41,525 nt of DNA, taken from positions 1 through 41,525 of the forward strand of contig JADNRX010000453.1 of assembly GCA_015501595.1 (NCBI GenBank), read 5' to 3'. Below are positions 22,651-32,959 of this stretch, piece by piece (the stretch's first letter is position 1; every line of letters starts with the position of its first letter). A model generated the notes under the pieces. It was not told where the DNA came from. It was given only the letters and a program-made list of their open reading frames with translations, and ran no database searches. The translations under genes and the position numbers were made by a program. Source of the DNA: Hymenopellis radicata (taxonomy: Eukaryota > Basidiomycota > Agaricomycetes > Agaricales > Physalacriaceae).

Positions 22651-23466
22651 CGGACGCATCATTATGCTTCACTATAAGGCGGAGTGTCGTGTCGTGTCTT
22701 TGATAAAACGAGGTCCCGGTAGTCTCCACAATTTGAATGAGGGACGATGATAAGCCAACCTTGTTAAGACGCGAGTAACTGCATGAGGCCACAATTTTAT
22801 GATTCTCCCTCGCAATGCATAATGCTAACCGTGACTTATTAAAGAGTGTTCAACGAAGACCTGCCATTCCGACATGCTGGCAGGAGGAGAAAGGCAATTC
22901 GACTCGATTTACGCAGTCATTTCAGTCTTCAGATGACAACTTTGACAAGTCACACATGTGGCGTCTGGCATTTCAGGCTTCGAACGCGCATGATCCTCGT
23001 CCATTCGGCAACAGTATGCCTACTTGCTCTCTATCGCACTTAGACGAAGTCCAATTATAGCTCTCCGAGGAAAGCATCATAGAGTCCGTTTCAAATAAAT
23101 AGACTACTTAGGCGCCGCGCGCGACGATGGTTAATTATTCCTGTCGCTTCCCGAGGCCTGGTTTTACAGATTACCTGAAAGATGATTAGGAGATCGAATA
23201 TGTCTGGCCAGTTCACTGGCATACGTCAAGAGCTATCACGAAAGCCACAACTGCTCTTGCTAACGGTACATGTATTGTACAGTAGTATAAGTCTACGAGA
23301 AAGGTTCAAGATAGACCTCTCCACGATGATCTCTAAATGGAGTATCATTGAACGCGGAAGTATTGCCGAAGCGTACCGTTCACGGAAGTGAAAGTGACAC
23401 CACGATAAGCATTCAAAAGAAAAAAACCGCAGACCCTTCGTCATCCTAGTACAATCTCCCACCGTG
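22651..23466. other. no supportable gene
   Basis: Between the amidohydrolase fragment and the next gene. Small frames on both strands lack recognisable motifs. Confidence 0.5.
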
Positions 23467-24227
23467 ATGTCTGCCGCGAACGTTCCTGCAGCAGACGCTG
23501 CCACCGCCATAAACGACTTGTACGGCGGTACCTGCGGCCAATGCGTCGCCGGCTGGCTGTCGCCTCGCATGATAGACCAGCTCCACAGTAAGCTCTTGTT
23601 CCTTCCTTATCTCTCCTCCTCCTCACACCTTCCTTCTCCCCAGCGGAAGCCGCGGTATTGACCATCATGATGCGCAAGAAGCACCGCACGTTCGAACGTC
23701 ACCCCAACCAGACTGTCCCTCCCCATGATGCCATCATGCTTCTAAACGCGGAATACATTCCACCCCCTCTTTATGCAGACGGTCTCCAGCGCTCCTTTTA
23801 TCAAGGCTACGCGGCTGTGTTCCAAGCCGCCTTCGATCTACTCAATCGCATCCCGACGCCGATATTCACAACGGCAACCGTTCGTGCCTACGCACAGACT
23901 GCGTACGCCATGGAGACGGCGGACTACTTCGACAACGGGGGGCAGGTGGCGTTTGTCTTGGATTGTATCACAAGAGAGACGGAAGGAAATCCTGACCGCG
24001 AGGAAAATAGCGTGTTGCCGCAGTGCAGGCATGACACACAGTTCGCGTTCGTAAGGAGCATGATGGGACTGGATTCCGGCAAGCGCTGGGGAAGGTACGG
24101 GGAAAGGTTTGTCGTCGACGAGGAGCACAAGGAATTTGGCGACGATCGTTTCTTCGAGAAGAAAGAGGAGGATGAAACTCTGGATTTGTTTTATCGTACG
24201 CAGCAGTGGCTGGCGCAGCGCGGTTGA
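23467..24227 (+). CDS. two-exon hypothetical protein with an N-terminal CxxC
   Basis: Exon 1 starts at ATG 23467 and ends after a His codon plus one base. The intron runs from the GTAAGC at about 23588 to CCCCAG at about 23642 and is strongly pyrimidine-rich. Exon 2 then reads TEAAVLTIMMRKKHRTFERH and stays open to TGA at 24227. The product is about 234 residues. Visible features: CGQCVAGWLSPRM near residue 27 (a CxxC that could bind metal or form a disulfide), a helical middle, an aromatic acidic segment, and a Lys/Glu-rich end. There is no signal peptide or transmembrane helix. The clean splice and long frame argue that it is a working gene. I do not recognise the family. Confidence 0.65.
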
Positions 24228-24305
24228 TATCTAAAATGCACTGCTCTTGTACCTATTAAGACAGGTTAGCATCTGTTGGCAAAACTCCGATCCATTGTGT
24301 ACTTA

Positions 24306-24700
24306 CTATGAAAGTGTTCTGAAGTAATGCCTACATACCGTACTCCGACCACACTTCAAGCTGCATGGGCGATTATTTCCACGAAAATTAGCCCCATAGC
24401 GTAATAGAACTGCTATAGCATCATCGACTGAAGTCGCCGAGGCCCATCGTAGGACGACAGGCCTGACTTCGGTGAGTATCGTGTCGGTAGCGCCCGGTAT
24501 TAATCCTACATCCGACATTTACTTTGGCGATATTACGGAAAGCAGTGACATTTACGGCGAGGGAAGGGCGACGTGGTGAGAACGCAGCTGCTACGAGGCG
24601 AATGTTGTCCTTTCATTTGACACTCCGACTAGCGCCGCCGTTGACAGTCTATGGGCACGTAGGTCATTTTGACTAACATATAGAGTACATACCCTTCAAC
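24306..24700. other. no supportable gene
   Basis: Only short frames. Nothing recognisable on either strand. Confidence 0.5.
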
Positions 24701-24719
24701 AGAAGATAGTCTGATACTC

Positions 24720-26780
24720 GTGCGCGCGCGCTGCGGTGTAGTCCGCCAATGCATGGTGGCATGCCCTCCTGAGCTCATGGTTGTCGTATGCTGCGAAGAC
24801 TCTCAAAGGAATGTCCGGCGTCCCATCCTTGTAGCAGATGTTGATGAAACTGTTGAAGGCGGGGTTGACGGCCTAGAAAAACGATTGTTGTGTTGCCTAG
24901 GGTCCATCAAATACGCTTCAAAGGGCCATGGTAGTCCTGCACTCGGCGGTGAGCAGATAGGGTTACGCTTAACCTTGAAAAGCGCATACCGTAACGTCCG
25001 ATAACTGCCACTTTCTCGCACGGTATGCCGCGTATGCTTATAACGTGTCTGTAGCGCAAGGCGATCCAGCACATAGGAGTTTGATTTGCTTGGAGGCAAT
25101 ATCGTTCATAGAAAGAGTGAGGGGCTTTCTGAAGAACCGATCCCTGATATCGACTTGAGTGCTATTCCCTGCTAGACATTACTATGTAGAGGGTGTCAAC
25201 ATTGAGCGCCGGGGTAGTACAAAACCGGAAGAGAACGTACTGATTTCAAGAACAACTTCGCCCAAAGGGACTATCGTGTGATGCCAGGTGCAGTCGCGAA
25301 CGCTAGTCACTGTCAAATCGCTTTCGATAGAAGATTTAAGGACAACGTACCAAATAACATCTTCCTCGTATCATCCCGCGATGGCCGTGTAAGAAACAGC
25401 GACGAGTCTGCACCATTTCCTGTCGGAGGCTTGATGCAGCCTAGCTTCTTTCTATTGGCACCATAACATCTAATCCAAGCATCGACCCGTGCGTCGATAT
25501 CGACTCCCAACAAAGCGACGTGTTTAAGAGCCGTCACGATACGGCGGCATCCATCAGAGAGTATTACGGCGCGCTGTTGGACCGTCGGGGTAGTCACCAT
25601 TGGTGAGGGGATGTTCGGAAGTGCAAGATGGATGGCAGGATTCAACGTGTTGTTAGTGTCGTGGGCTAAACTTGAGAGCTTGTCGCTGCACATGGTGAGG
25701 ACGGGTAAAATCGGTGTGACGCTGTTGTTGGCCGAACGCCCGCAAGTCCCTCCACCGTTGGAGTTTTCCTGAGAATACTCTATCCCCACTGCCTTCATCA
25801 GCGTCCCATGGATACACTGTATAATACACATCTTTGTGACGATGCGCATGTACCCAATCGACAAGAACCATCAAGCCGACCCGATATTGATTCGCCCCGT
25901 CGTGAGATGGGGGGGGGCAGCTTGTTAACGAACGCCAGCAGAAGACAGAGTGCAGCTCTTCGGCTATCATGTGGGCAATTGCTCTAGTGGAAAGTGAGTC
26001 GCGTGTAAAAAAACCTAAGAGCATCGTACCAGGTGCAGGTGGGACCAGCACCAGAGCATTTCGTATAGCCCTCCTCATCCATCATGTACATGGCAGCGCA
26101 TCGAGACGAGTTTCGGGAGATGGTGGTTGAAGGCTAGAGGCGCAGGGGTATTCTTCTGTCTAGACTAACCGAATGGCGGGGACAATCACGCCAGCGCCAT
26201 CTAGCTTTCGATGATGTAGAATTACTCGCCCTCTCAAGGACGTGCCAGATATGGAGAAGGCTTTAGGCGGATGACAGGAAATTAGAGGTAGTCAAGCGTA
26301 ATGGTACGCGATGAGAGTCAATTCGATGAGTATGATGGTGGACTCCGACTGCAGCCAGGACGAGTCGTATGGGGCCGACAGCGGCGGCGAAACGTCCGTG
26401 GAGCTCGCCACTGTCCTGTCCGGGATGAGGCGGATCCTGCACGGGTGTGCCCAAATATGCTCCAAGCGCACAAACAACCACACTGAGAGACCCGCCAGCG
26501 TCTAGGCCAATCTAATCGTCTATCCGGCCGTCCGACTACCACATCGATCCGGCAAGGGGCTTTTGAATTGCACACCCCGCTATGCTATTCGGCGGACTGA
26601 GACGGCGTAGTACCATCCCATGAAGGCGAGGTCAATGACAAGGGCGATGTGCGTCCAGAGCGTGGAGGGAAATACATGAATAAGCTGGGCGATCGCGCCG
26701 TGTGGGATGGACAGTGCGGGATTAATCAAAAAAAGCGCCGCTGAAGCGGGCTGTGATACTGCTGCCAAGCACGACCATCA
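24720..26780 (-). pseudogene. decayed multi-exon gene, family not recognised
   Basis: Several minus-strand stretches read like protein but in different frames. From 5' to 3': a hydrophobic segment PHGAIAQLIHVFPSTLWTHI with LVIDLAFMGWYYAVSVRR (26768-26580), a likely membrane helix; LVLVPPAPGTMLLGFFTRDS (about 26050-25980); VDWVHAHRHKDVYYTVYPWD (about 25865-25800); LPNIPSPMVTTPTVQQRAVI followed by LLGVDIDARVDAWIRCYG (about 25620-25470); and GLPWPFEAYLMDPRQHNNRF (about 24950-24890). The order suggests one membrane-associated protein that has lost its frame, but these could be pieces of more than one gene. Confidence 0.35.
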
Positions 26781-26924
26781 TATTACACTGTCACACATCC
26801 TGGCCTTCTATAAGTACACGAGTCGGTCAATAAGATAGACCAGCTCGTCCATGAGACGTACCACTTGAATGTCGAACGAAGAAAAAACAGGTCATGATGT
26901 ACTGGTGACAGGGGTGTTTGCCGG

Positions 26925-26990
26925 ATTTGGCCTTTCGGTGGCACGTGGGCGTTCCTCTCTTTCTCATTAACGATCACGTTGAAGTATATT
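26925..26990 (+). promoter_or_regulatory. conserved upstream element of F-box gene 4 (CACGTG core)
   Basis: Contains GTTTGCCGGATTTGG, then GCACGTGGGCGTTCCTC and AACGATCACGTTGAA. CACGTG is at 26942-26947, 411 bases before the ATG at 27353. It is closest to the gene 1 copy in its 3' part (ACGATCAC and GTTGAA). Confidence 0.6.
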
Positions 26991-27352
26991 GCATCCCGGT
27001 ATCACGAGAGCCCACCTCTTGGACAAAGCAGTCAGTAACCATATTTCTCTCTCTCATGGACTAGGACCCCACAACTAACCCCTGTAAGAGGTTAGGCCGA
27101 CGAGTTTGCTACATACGAAAATTTGCTCTTTACGGGACGCGCTGTACAACAGTCAGCTCCAGTAACGTGTCAAGTGGTGGTCTAAGTACGTTGGATTTTC
27201 TCATCTGTAAGGCTTGCTGAAGGGACTCTCAAGGATCTAAACAATTCCTACCCTTTCCCTGGTTCACATACCGTCAAAATCGTTACAGTCAGGTGAAAGA
27301 CAGCAATTTCGAACGTTGCGGCGTTGTACTAAAATCGGATTGAATTTCAGGC

Positions 27353-29212
27353 ATGGCGGATACTATGAATGCGAAATATTGTACCAACTGCATCCTCTCT
27401 TTGCTTCAGCCTACAAAAGTCCCCAAGACGCGCACCGACCGCGTGGAGGAATTGCTCCGTCAGAATCATCCTCCGCTTGACGTCGAGCTCCCCGCTTTTT
27501 GCGAGGTTGTGGAGACCACGCCAGCTGCTCTTGAGGCTCTTGACTTGAAGATCGCCCAGGCACGAGAATTGCTAGAGAATCTCCTCTCGGCACGCCAACA
27601 TGCTCAGTCCCATTTCGAAGACGCGAAAGCGCTCCTCCATCCCATGCGTTCCATCCCCAATGAGCTTCTGGCCAAAATCTTTAGCCATTGCATAGTCAAG
27701 GCTCACAACCATGAAGACTTTCTTGACGCACTCGATCCCCGCGCAGCACCTTGGCTTCTAAGTGGAGTTTGCCGCCATTGGAGAAACCTTGCGATAAGTC
27801 TACCGCATCTTTGGACGCATCTGTTGCTTGATTTCGACAAGCAGCGAGGCCGCCTTACGGGTCGTCAGTGCGTTTACAAAGTGGGGCTTTTCAATGATCG
27901 GTCAAGAGGGCTTCCAATGACCGTTTACCTTGGGAGTGCGGAGGATGATGTTACCGACCATCCTGTCCTACCTTGCCTCGAAGTCAGCATCCCCCGCTGG
28001 GAATCTCTGTGTGTCGATCTCCCGCGAACGTCCTTACAGTGCCTTTCCGGAAATAGCTTCTCAAATCTCGGAAAGCTCACCTTTTATCCCCATTGGGAGT
28101 CCCAGTGGCATTTAGACCTTGACGTATTCCAACCAGCGAGAATGCCGGCCCTTCGCGAGTTTGGCGCTGATACCTGGTTTCCGTTTGGGGCTCCTCTCAA
28201 ATCTGTCCCTTTTCCATGGGCGCAGCTCACACGTGTTTTTGACATTTTGGTCGACACGGATGGGTTGGATTATTTTGCTGAAATGATCAACGTACAGGAG
28301 CTAGAGGTCATTTTATCCGACATCTATACGCCCTCCGAACGTGCCATTTCGTTGCCTAAACTTCGGCGCCTGTCAGTCCTCGAGGAAGCAACGGCAGCAC
28401 CGGGTTACACGAAAGGGTTCTTCTCGATTCTAACGATGCCCAGCATCTCCGAGCTCGAACTGAAATTCTTCAGCAAAGAACATATCTGTCTTTTTCCCAC
28501 CTTGAACACTGGTGCATTGGAGAAGTTGGTCAAACTGGACATCACATGTACAACAAGTCTGCACGACGACAACACCAGAAACCTTTTGGACTTCCTCTCC
28601 CTCACCCATCATGTGCAGCAGTTGCGAGTTTTCGATCCTGGCATGCCTGTGGACCTATTCATTGGTCTGACTTTTTCAAAGTCCTCGTCGGCGTCGTCCA
28701 GGTTGCCATCTCTTCGTAGCCTAGATATCAGGGACTGTGCCTGCGATGACATTCTTGCAGATGATAGATCGCCTATCTTCGACATGTTAGAATCCAGAAT
28801 GACGCATCTGTTGGAAGACAAGAACTTCATTGGATCGCGTCAGCGTCGCTCCTGCTTGCGGACAGTACAGGTTCCGTGTTGGCTGTATACGGAGAATTGT
28901 CAGCGTTGGAGGAATACTGTACCGTTTCGACCGTAAGTTCGCGGCATGTGACGCGTTATGCCGCGAACTTACAGGAAATAAGTTCGTTTCCAGGCACAAG
29001 GCCCAGAATTACTATATTTGGACGCTCCCGCCCTAGGCGGGAGCGAAAATTTCCTTTTTGGGCCTTAGGCGCCCTTAAAAACAGGTCCGTGATGCGTTAT
29101 CTTTTGGTCTAAGTTCGGTTCGCATGCCCGCGTGACGCGTTATGCGAACATGCGGTCGAAACCGTACAGTATATGCGCTGTACTGCAAGTAGAATGCGGC
29201 GGCGACGATTAA
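27353..29212 (+). CDS. F-box-like / leucine-rich protein, paralogue 4, interrupted by a transposon-like intron
   Basis: The first exon (27353-28932) encodes CTNC at 10-13, the coiled-coil helix, the F-box-like segment (LHPMRSIPNELLAKIF, GVCRHWRNLAISLPHLW), the leucine-rich body and VQVPCWLY. Without splicing, the frame ends at a TAA at 28934-28936, giving 527 residues. If 28933-29169 is removed as an intron (GTAAGT to TACAG), the frame continues ICAVLQVECGGDD and stops at 29212, giving 540 residues. That end aligns with the C-terminus of paralogue 1 (CAIFNVECG). The only cost is six extra residues, TVPFRP, contributed by the element and its target duplication. Predicted role: SCF substrate adaptor. 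Whether the spliced or the truncated form is made cannot be told from DNA. Confidence 0.75.
28917..29169. mobile_element. 253-base MITE-like element with terminal inverted repeats, TA target duplication and splice sites
   Basis: The left end CTGTACCGTTTCGACCG and the right end CGGTCGAAACCGTACAG are inverted repeats with one mismatch; with two further mismatches the match extends to about 26 bases. TA flanks both ends (28915-28916 and 29170-29171). Removing the element and one TA gives a sequence that aligns without gaps to paralogue 1, which confirms the boundaries. The size, lack of coding capacity and TA duplication fit a Tc1/mariner-type non-autonomous element, but other TA-inserting groups are possible. 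Inside are three hairpins: a 15-base perfect stem at 28933-28972 (ATGCCGCGAACTTAC arm), a 10-base stem CGCTCCCGCC/GGCGGGAGCG in the middle, and GTTCGCAT/ATGCGAAC near the right end. Confidence 0.8.
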
Positions 29213-29423
29213 GACGACAAATACTCGCAATATTCATACCTTCATTACTGACGGAATCAGGCAAACCGCTCTTCCTTACATTTCTTCAGGCGATTAACCC
29301 AAGTACGCTAGTAGTGTTTATTGTAACTCCAGGTTTAAACCAAGGTGTATCCCACAGTAAAACCGTCATAGTAGAACAATCTTGAAGATTCGTACGTCCG
29401 CTCATATTCAAGGTCACAGAATA

Positions 29424-31927
29424 TCAGTTAGACCGCACCTCCACGCCCACAACTTTACTCTCAAACTCTAAGAGTGTTCCACCTTTTGTTGCAACTAAAT
29501 CAAACTCCTCCACATCCAAACACAACAAGGAAGCGACATTGATGGAAGCGAGCGCCATCGTATCCGCACTCGACATTTCCCCATCCATCTCCAACGCAGC
29601 CTAGTTATACCAATCACGTTAGTTTCTACGACAGCTACCTCGGAAAGCGAGCTTACCCAGGCAGCGTGAAATCGTGCATTACGTGCGAAACTCTGCAAAG
29701 GACCGCGAGGGCGGGGATCGATTCTACACGAGGGGCGAAGATGTAAGCCTATAGTACAAGAGACGGGCAAACACACTCACATCCGTTGCGCTTGCCGGAA
29801 CGGATGCGAATTACCCAGGACTACACCGATGCCAGCATCAACAATTTCCGTAGCAATAAGGTGGCTTTCAGTGGCACCGACGAACGTCATCCTGATGGTC
29901 GGTCCAGTACGCTCCTCTATCTGGGCTTTGAGAGCAATCATCGATGCCATAATATCCGCGTTGTGCAAGTATATCACCAAAGGTAACCGGCCCTACTAAG
30001 CATTGAATACCTTCCACGTAGGCTTGAGAGAGAGAGGCTGATACACCTCCACGATACTCTTAAACTGTGCACTACTATCGCCATGGGCCTGGCCAGACAA
30101 CAAATCGTCTCAGCGTCCCAACCATGGTCCTGAGACTATGCAACGCCGCTATCCCCTTTGCTCCAGCATATGCTTCGCGCCCGTTGAGAACGCTGAAGGC
30201 AGTCACGAAATTATGAGCGAAAAAGAACCAATACGACTGCAGACGAAGCACATCAACCTTCACATAATTTACATTAGCGTATGTGAGAATATTGAGGAGA
30301 ACGAACGTACTTGAACATATTGCGGGTCCAGATAAAAGGTCAAAGTCGACCCCATCGGTCGTGACTCTGGCTTCGAACCGAATGTCGCTGAAACCGTTAA
30401 GTAGGTATCTCAACGGTCACAAGGTCGGGACTGCAAACAATATCAACAATGCCCACGTCGCCAAAGAGACACTCATGCGACGAGTCCATCCTCCAAGTCA
30501 GTCCTCGCCATCCAGCAAAAGCTTTCGCTTCCAGACACGTGTACTGCGATCCGTGACACGCCATCTTGAATCACACTGCCCCTAAAATCCTCCTCTGCGG
30601 AATATGTCTCCCCCATTTCCGCACATAGACGCTTTTTCACGTTCTTGATATCGCGACCGCCCCCTTTGCCTCCGCACCGAGATTGGGTGTAAGTACGCTC
30701 CTCCGTGAACGATGACAGACGGCGGCAACTACGTTGAAAGAAGATCAGACTCGTGTCGGAGCGAAAAGAGACCGACTCACCAGCATCGTATCCTAAAAAG
30801 TACACATATATCTATTCAAACCGTCCTGACCATCGACCAGAGATGCAATCCGAAAGGTCATCTCCAAAATGCTCTCTGGAGTCGATATCACACGAAGCAC
30901 ACGAAGATCGGAATAAGGTGAGTGCTGCGTCTCGTGTGCGCGGCGCCTTATTAGAGAAGAGATGGCGAGTCTGTTGTGCAAGGCTTCAGGAGCCGAAGGA
31001 TATAGCACACAATTGAAGCTTACCTTCATGAAGCCGCCGGTGCTAGCACGTACTAGTAAGTATACGAGGCGCGTATGTAGAGCAAGAATCTCGTGTGTAG
31101 CGACAGATGATAGCGAAGACGCTGCTACCTGCATAACTCGAGTTATAAATTTGAAGGCAGGTACAAAAGACACAAACCTTAAACTTCCATAAGCATTGTA
31201 GAGATGATATAGGATGCAGCGATGAAGAGGTGATAAGAGTCGCCGCGGGTGTTGAGTCCGTCCGCACAGGCCGGATCGACGTGAGAGTCGATAATGCTGT
31301 GGCCATGTCAAAAGAGTGGAACGAGGTGACGCGAAAGGACGCACCCAAGTGATACCCATGTCCCCTCGACATTTACTACGTCCAGCTTGTCGCCATATGC
31401 ATCAGCGTTGATGGCCTCAATGCCCCCGATGATCCCTCCGCCAATGCAAAGGACAACCTCCAGTCCGGCATCGCGCCCAGTCCATACTGTCGCGTTTTTC
31501 AACAGCGTGCCCGCCGGCCACAAATCCGTCGGACCGTTCTCTGTCGCTGAATCCAGGCGGTAGGGAGGGCACTGAGTGCAATTGCCGGTACTTGGCTATC
31601 GTATCCTCGGCATGTAAAGGTAGTGGTACGGCGGGGTCGTCTTGCCCAAGGTGATAGAAAACGGGGAGATACAGGCAGCTACAAGCAGTAGCAGCGCCGT
31701 GCACCGTCGAAGACGATCCATGGTGATCGTTTGGTGGTCGTCCATGGTCAACCAATAGCGGTGCCTGTCGACACCATCGCACCGTCATGCAGGGTGCCCA
31801 CAGGTAGACAGACGGCTGATAATCCAGTTTGTGCCTCGGCGTTATCGTTGTCGTCGGCGGCGCTGGGGGACGCGTCGGTGGTCGTGGAAGTAAGCAAAGA
31901 ACCGAGTTCGGAAGACGCCGAATACAT
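29424..31927 (-). pseudogene. decayed amidohydrolase gene, copy B
   Basis: Recognisable pieces in order on the minus strand: MYSASSELGSLL (ATG at 31927); a single membrane-anchor helix ALLLLVAACIYLPVFYHL (about 31700); KNATVWTGRDAGLEVV and VVNVEGTWVSLG (31500-31370), the opening motif of composite-domain amidohydrolases; DGLNTRGDSYHL (about 31250); LGYDAGES (about 30790); MASMIALKAQIEERTGP followed by RMTFVGATESHLIATEIVDA (29950-29810); ARFHAAW; and a last exon ending EEFDLVATKGGTLLEFES with stop at 29424. Family knowledge: these are metal-dependent hydrolases anchored in a membrane. The HxH region after the opening motif and most of the catalytic barrel are missing, and frames change repeatedly, so the gene is dead. 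It lies tail-to-tail with F-box gene 4. Confidence 0.7.
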
Positions 31928-31966
31928 ATGCGATCGACATTTGACCAGTCAACCCTAGCTCGAAAA

Positions 31967-32055
31967 CCTAGCCTCCTTTATAACATGAGCGAGACTCGAT
32001 GTAGGAGGCTAGGTAAAGCTCGTCGAAAATTTGGCGTGAACATTTTCGTCACGCC
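31967..32055. repeat. two adjacent hairpins at the 5' end of amidohydrolase relic B
   Basis: CCTAGCCTCCT at 31967-31977 pairs with AGGAGGCTAGG at 32003-32013 (11 of 11). GGCGTGA at 32033-32039 pairs with TCACGCC at 32049-32055 (7 of 7). They lie just where similarity between relics A and B ends. Confidence 0.6.
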
Positions 32056-32146
32056 GGGTCACAGCGGTCCGATATGATGGACTACCGTATATAGTAATTA
32101 ATTCTTGCCTTCAGCCTTGGCAAATTGTCTGATTATTAGAGACCGC

Positions 32147-32180
32147 CGGTCAGGCACGCCGTTCGAGGCGGCCCTGACCG
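32147..32180. repeat. hairpin bordering the 22-base tandem array
   Basis: CGGTCAGG at 32147-32154 is the reverse complement of CCTGACCG at 32173-32180. The first unit of the array starts at 32191. Confidence 0.6.
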
Positions 32181-32190
32181 ATTTGCGCTC

Positions 32191-32608
32191 AAATCCTGAC
32201 TAATTTACGCGCAAATCGTTACGATTTTACCCTCAAATCCCGACCACTTTTCCCTCAAATCGCGACCACGATACCCGCAAATCCCGACCACTTTTCCCTC
32301 AAATCGCGACCACGATACCCGCAAATTCCGACCACGATACCCGCAAATCCTGATCAAGATACCCGCAAATCCTGATCAAGATACCCGCAAATTACGACCA
32401 CTTTTCCCTCAAATTCCGACCACGATACCCGCAAATCCTGATCAAGATACCCGCAAATTACGACCACGATACCCGCAAATCCCGACCACTTTTCCCTCAA
32501 ATCGCGACCACGATACCCGCAAATCCTGATCAAGATACCCGCAAATTACCACCACTTTTCCCTCAAATTCCGACCACGATACCCGCAAATTACGACCACC
32601 GATACCCG
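32191..32608 (+). repeat. 22-base minisatellite, 19 units
   Basis: Every unit starts AAAT and is exactly 22 bases. Eighteen units follow the pattern AAAT-nnnGAyCAm plus one of two tails, GATACCCGC or TTTTCCCTC, except for the first two, which have diverged tails. The last unit has an internal one-base insertion. Units 9-11 and 16-18 match as a block, so a seven-unit (154-base) duplication is superimposed on the array. Units are not separated by spacers. Confidence 0.95.
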
Positions 32609-32869
32609 AAAATAGCCGTCATCGTCGGCGAAGCCCGAAAGATCCTGTCTTCCACCACCACGTTAATTTTTCTGCTACGTCCCTCACAACTCTCCTGCAC
32701 CTCTACAGACGTGCCGCAGCGAGGGCAGAGACACCGGGAGGAACACTCTCGCCAACACGCTCGCGAGAACGACACGCGCACAAGACGCCTTGCAGACATG
32801 CTCCTCGCTAAGACAGCACCGAGGCGAGGCAGAGAGCGCCGTGAAGACGTGATCAAGGAAACGCCCCAC

Positions 32870-32955
32870 GGACCATCGCGCCCATCGGACTGCACACTCT
32901 CGCCCATCGGACTGCGGACCATCGCGCCCATCGGACTGCAGACCCATCCCGCCCA
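32870..32955. repeat. short imperfect direct repeats containing CGCCCATCGGACTGC
   Basis: The 15-base word CGCCCATCGGACTGC occurs three times in succession, with 7-10 base spacers, followed by a truncated fourth copy (CGCCCATATC). Period is 22-25 bases. Confidence 0.8.
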
Positions 32956-32959
32956 TATC

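Noticed and set aside
32191..32608. CRISPR array
   Set aside because: The 22-base units are contiguous with no spacers and the context is eukaryotic. It is a minisatellite.
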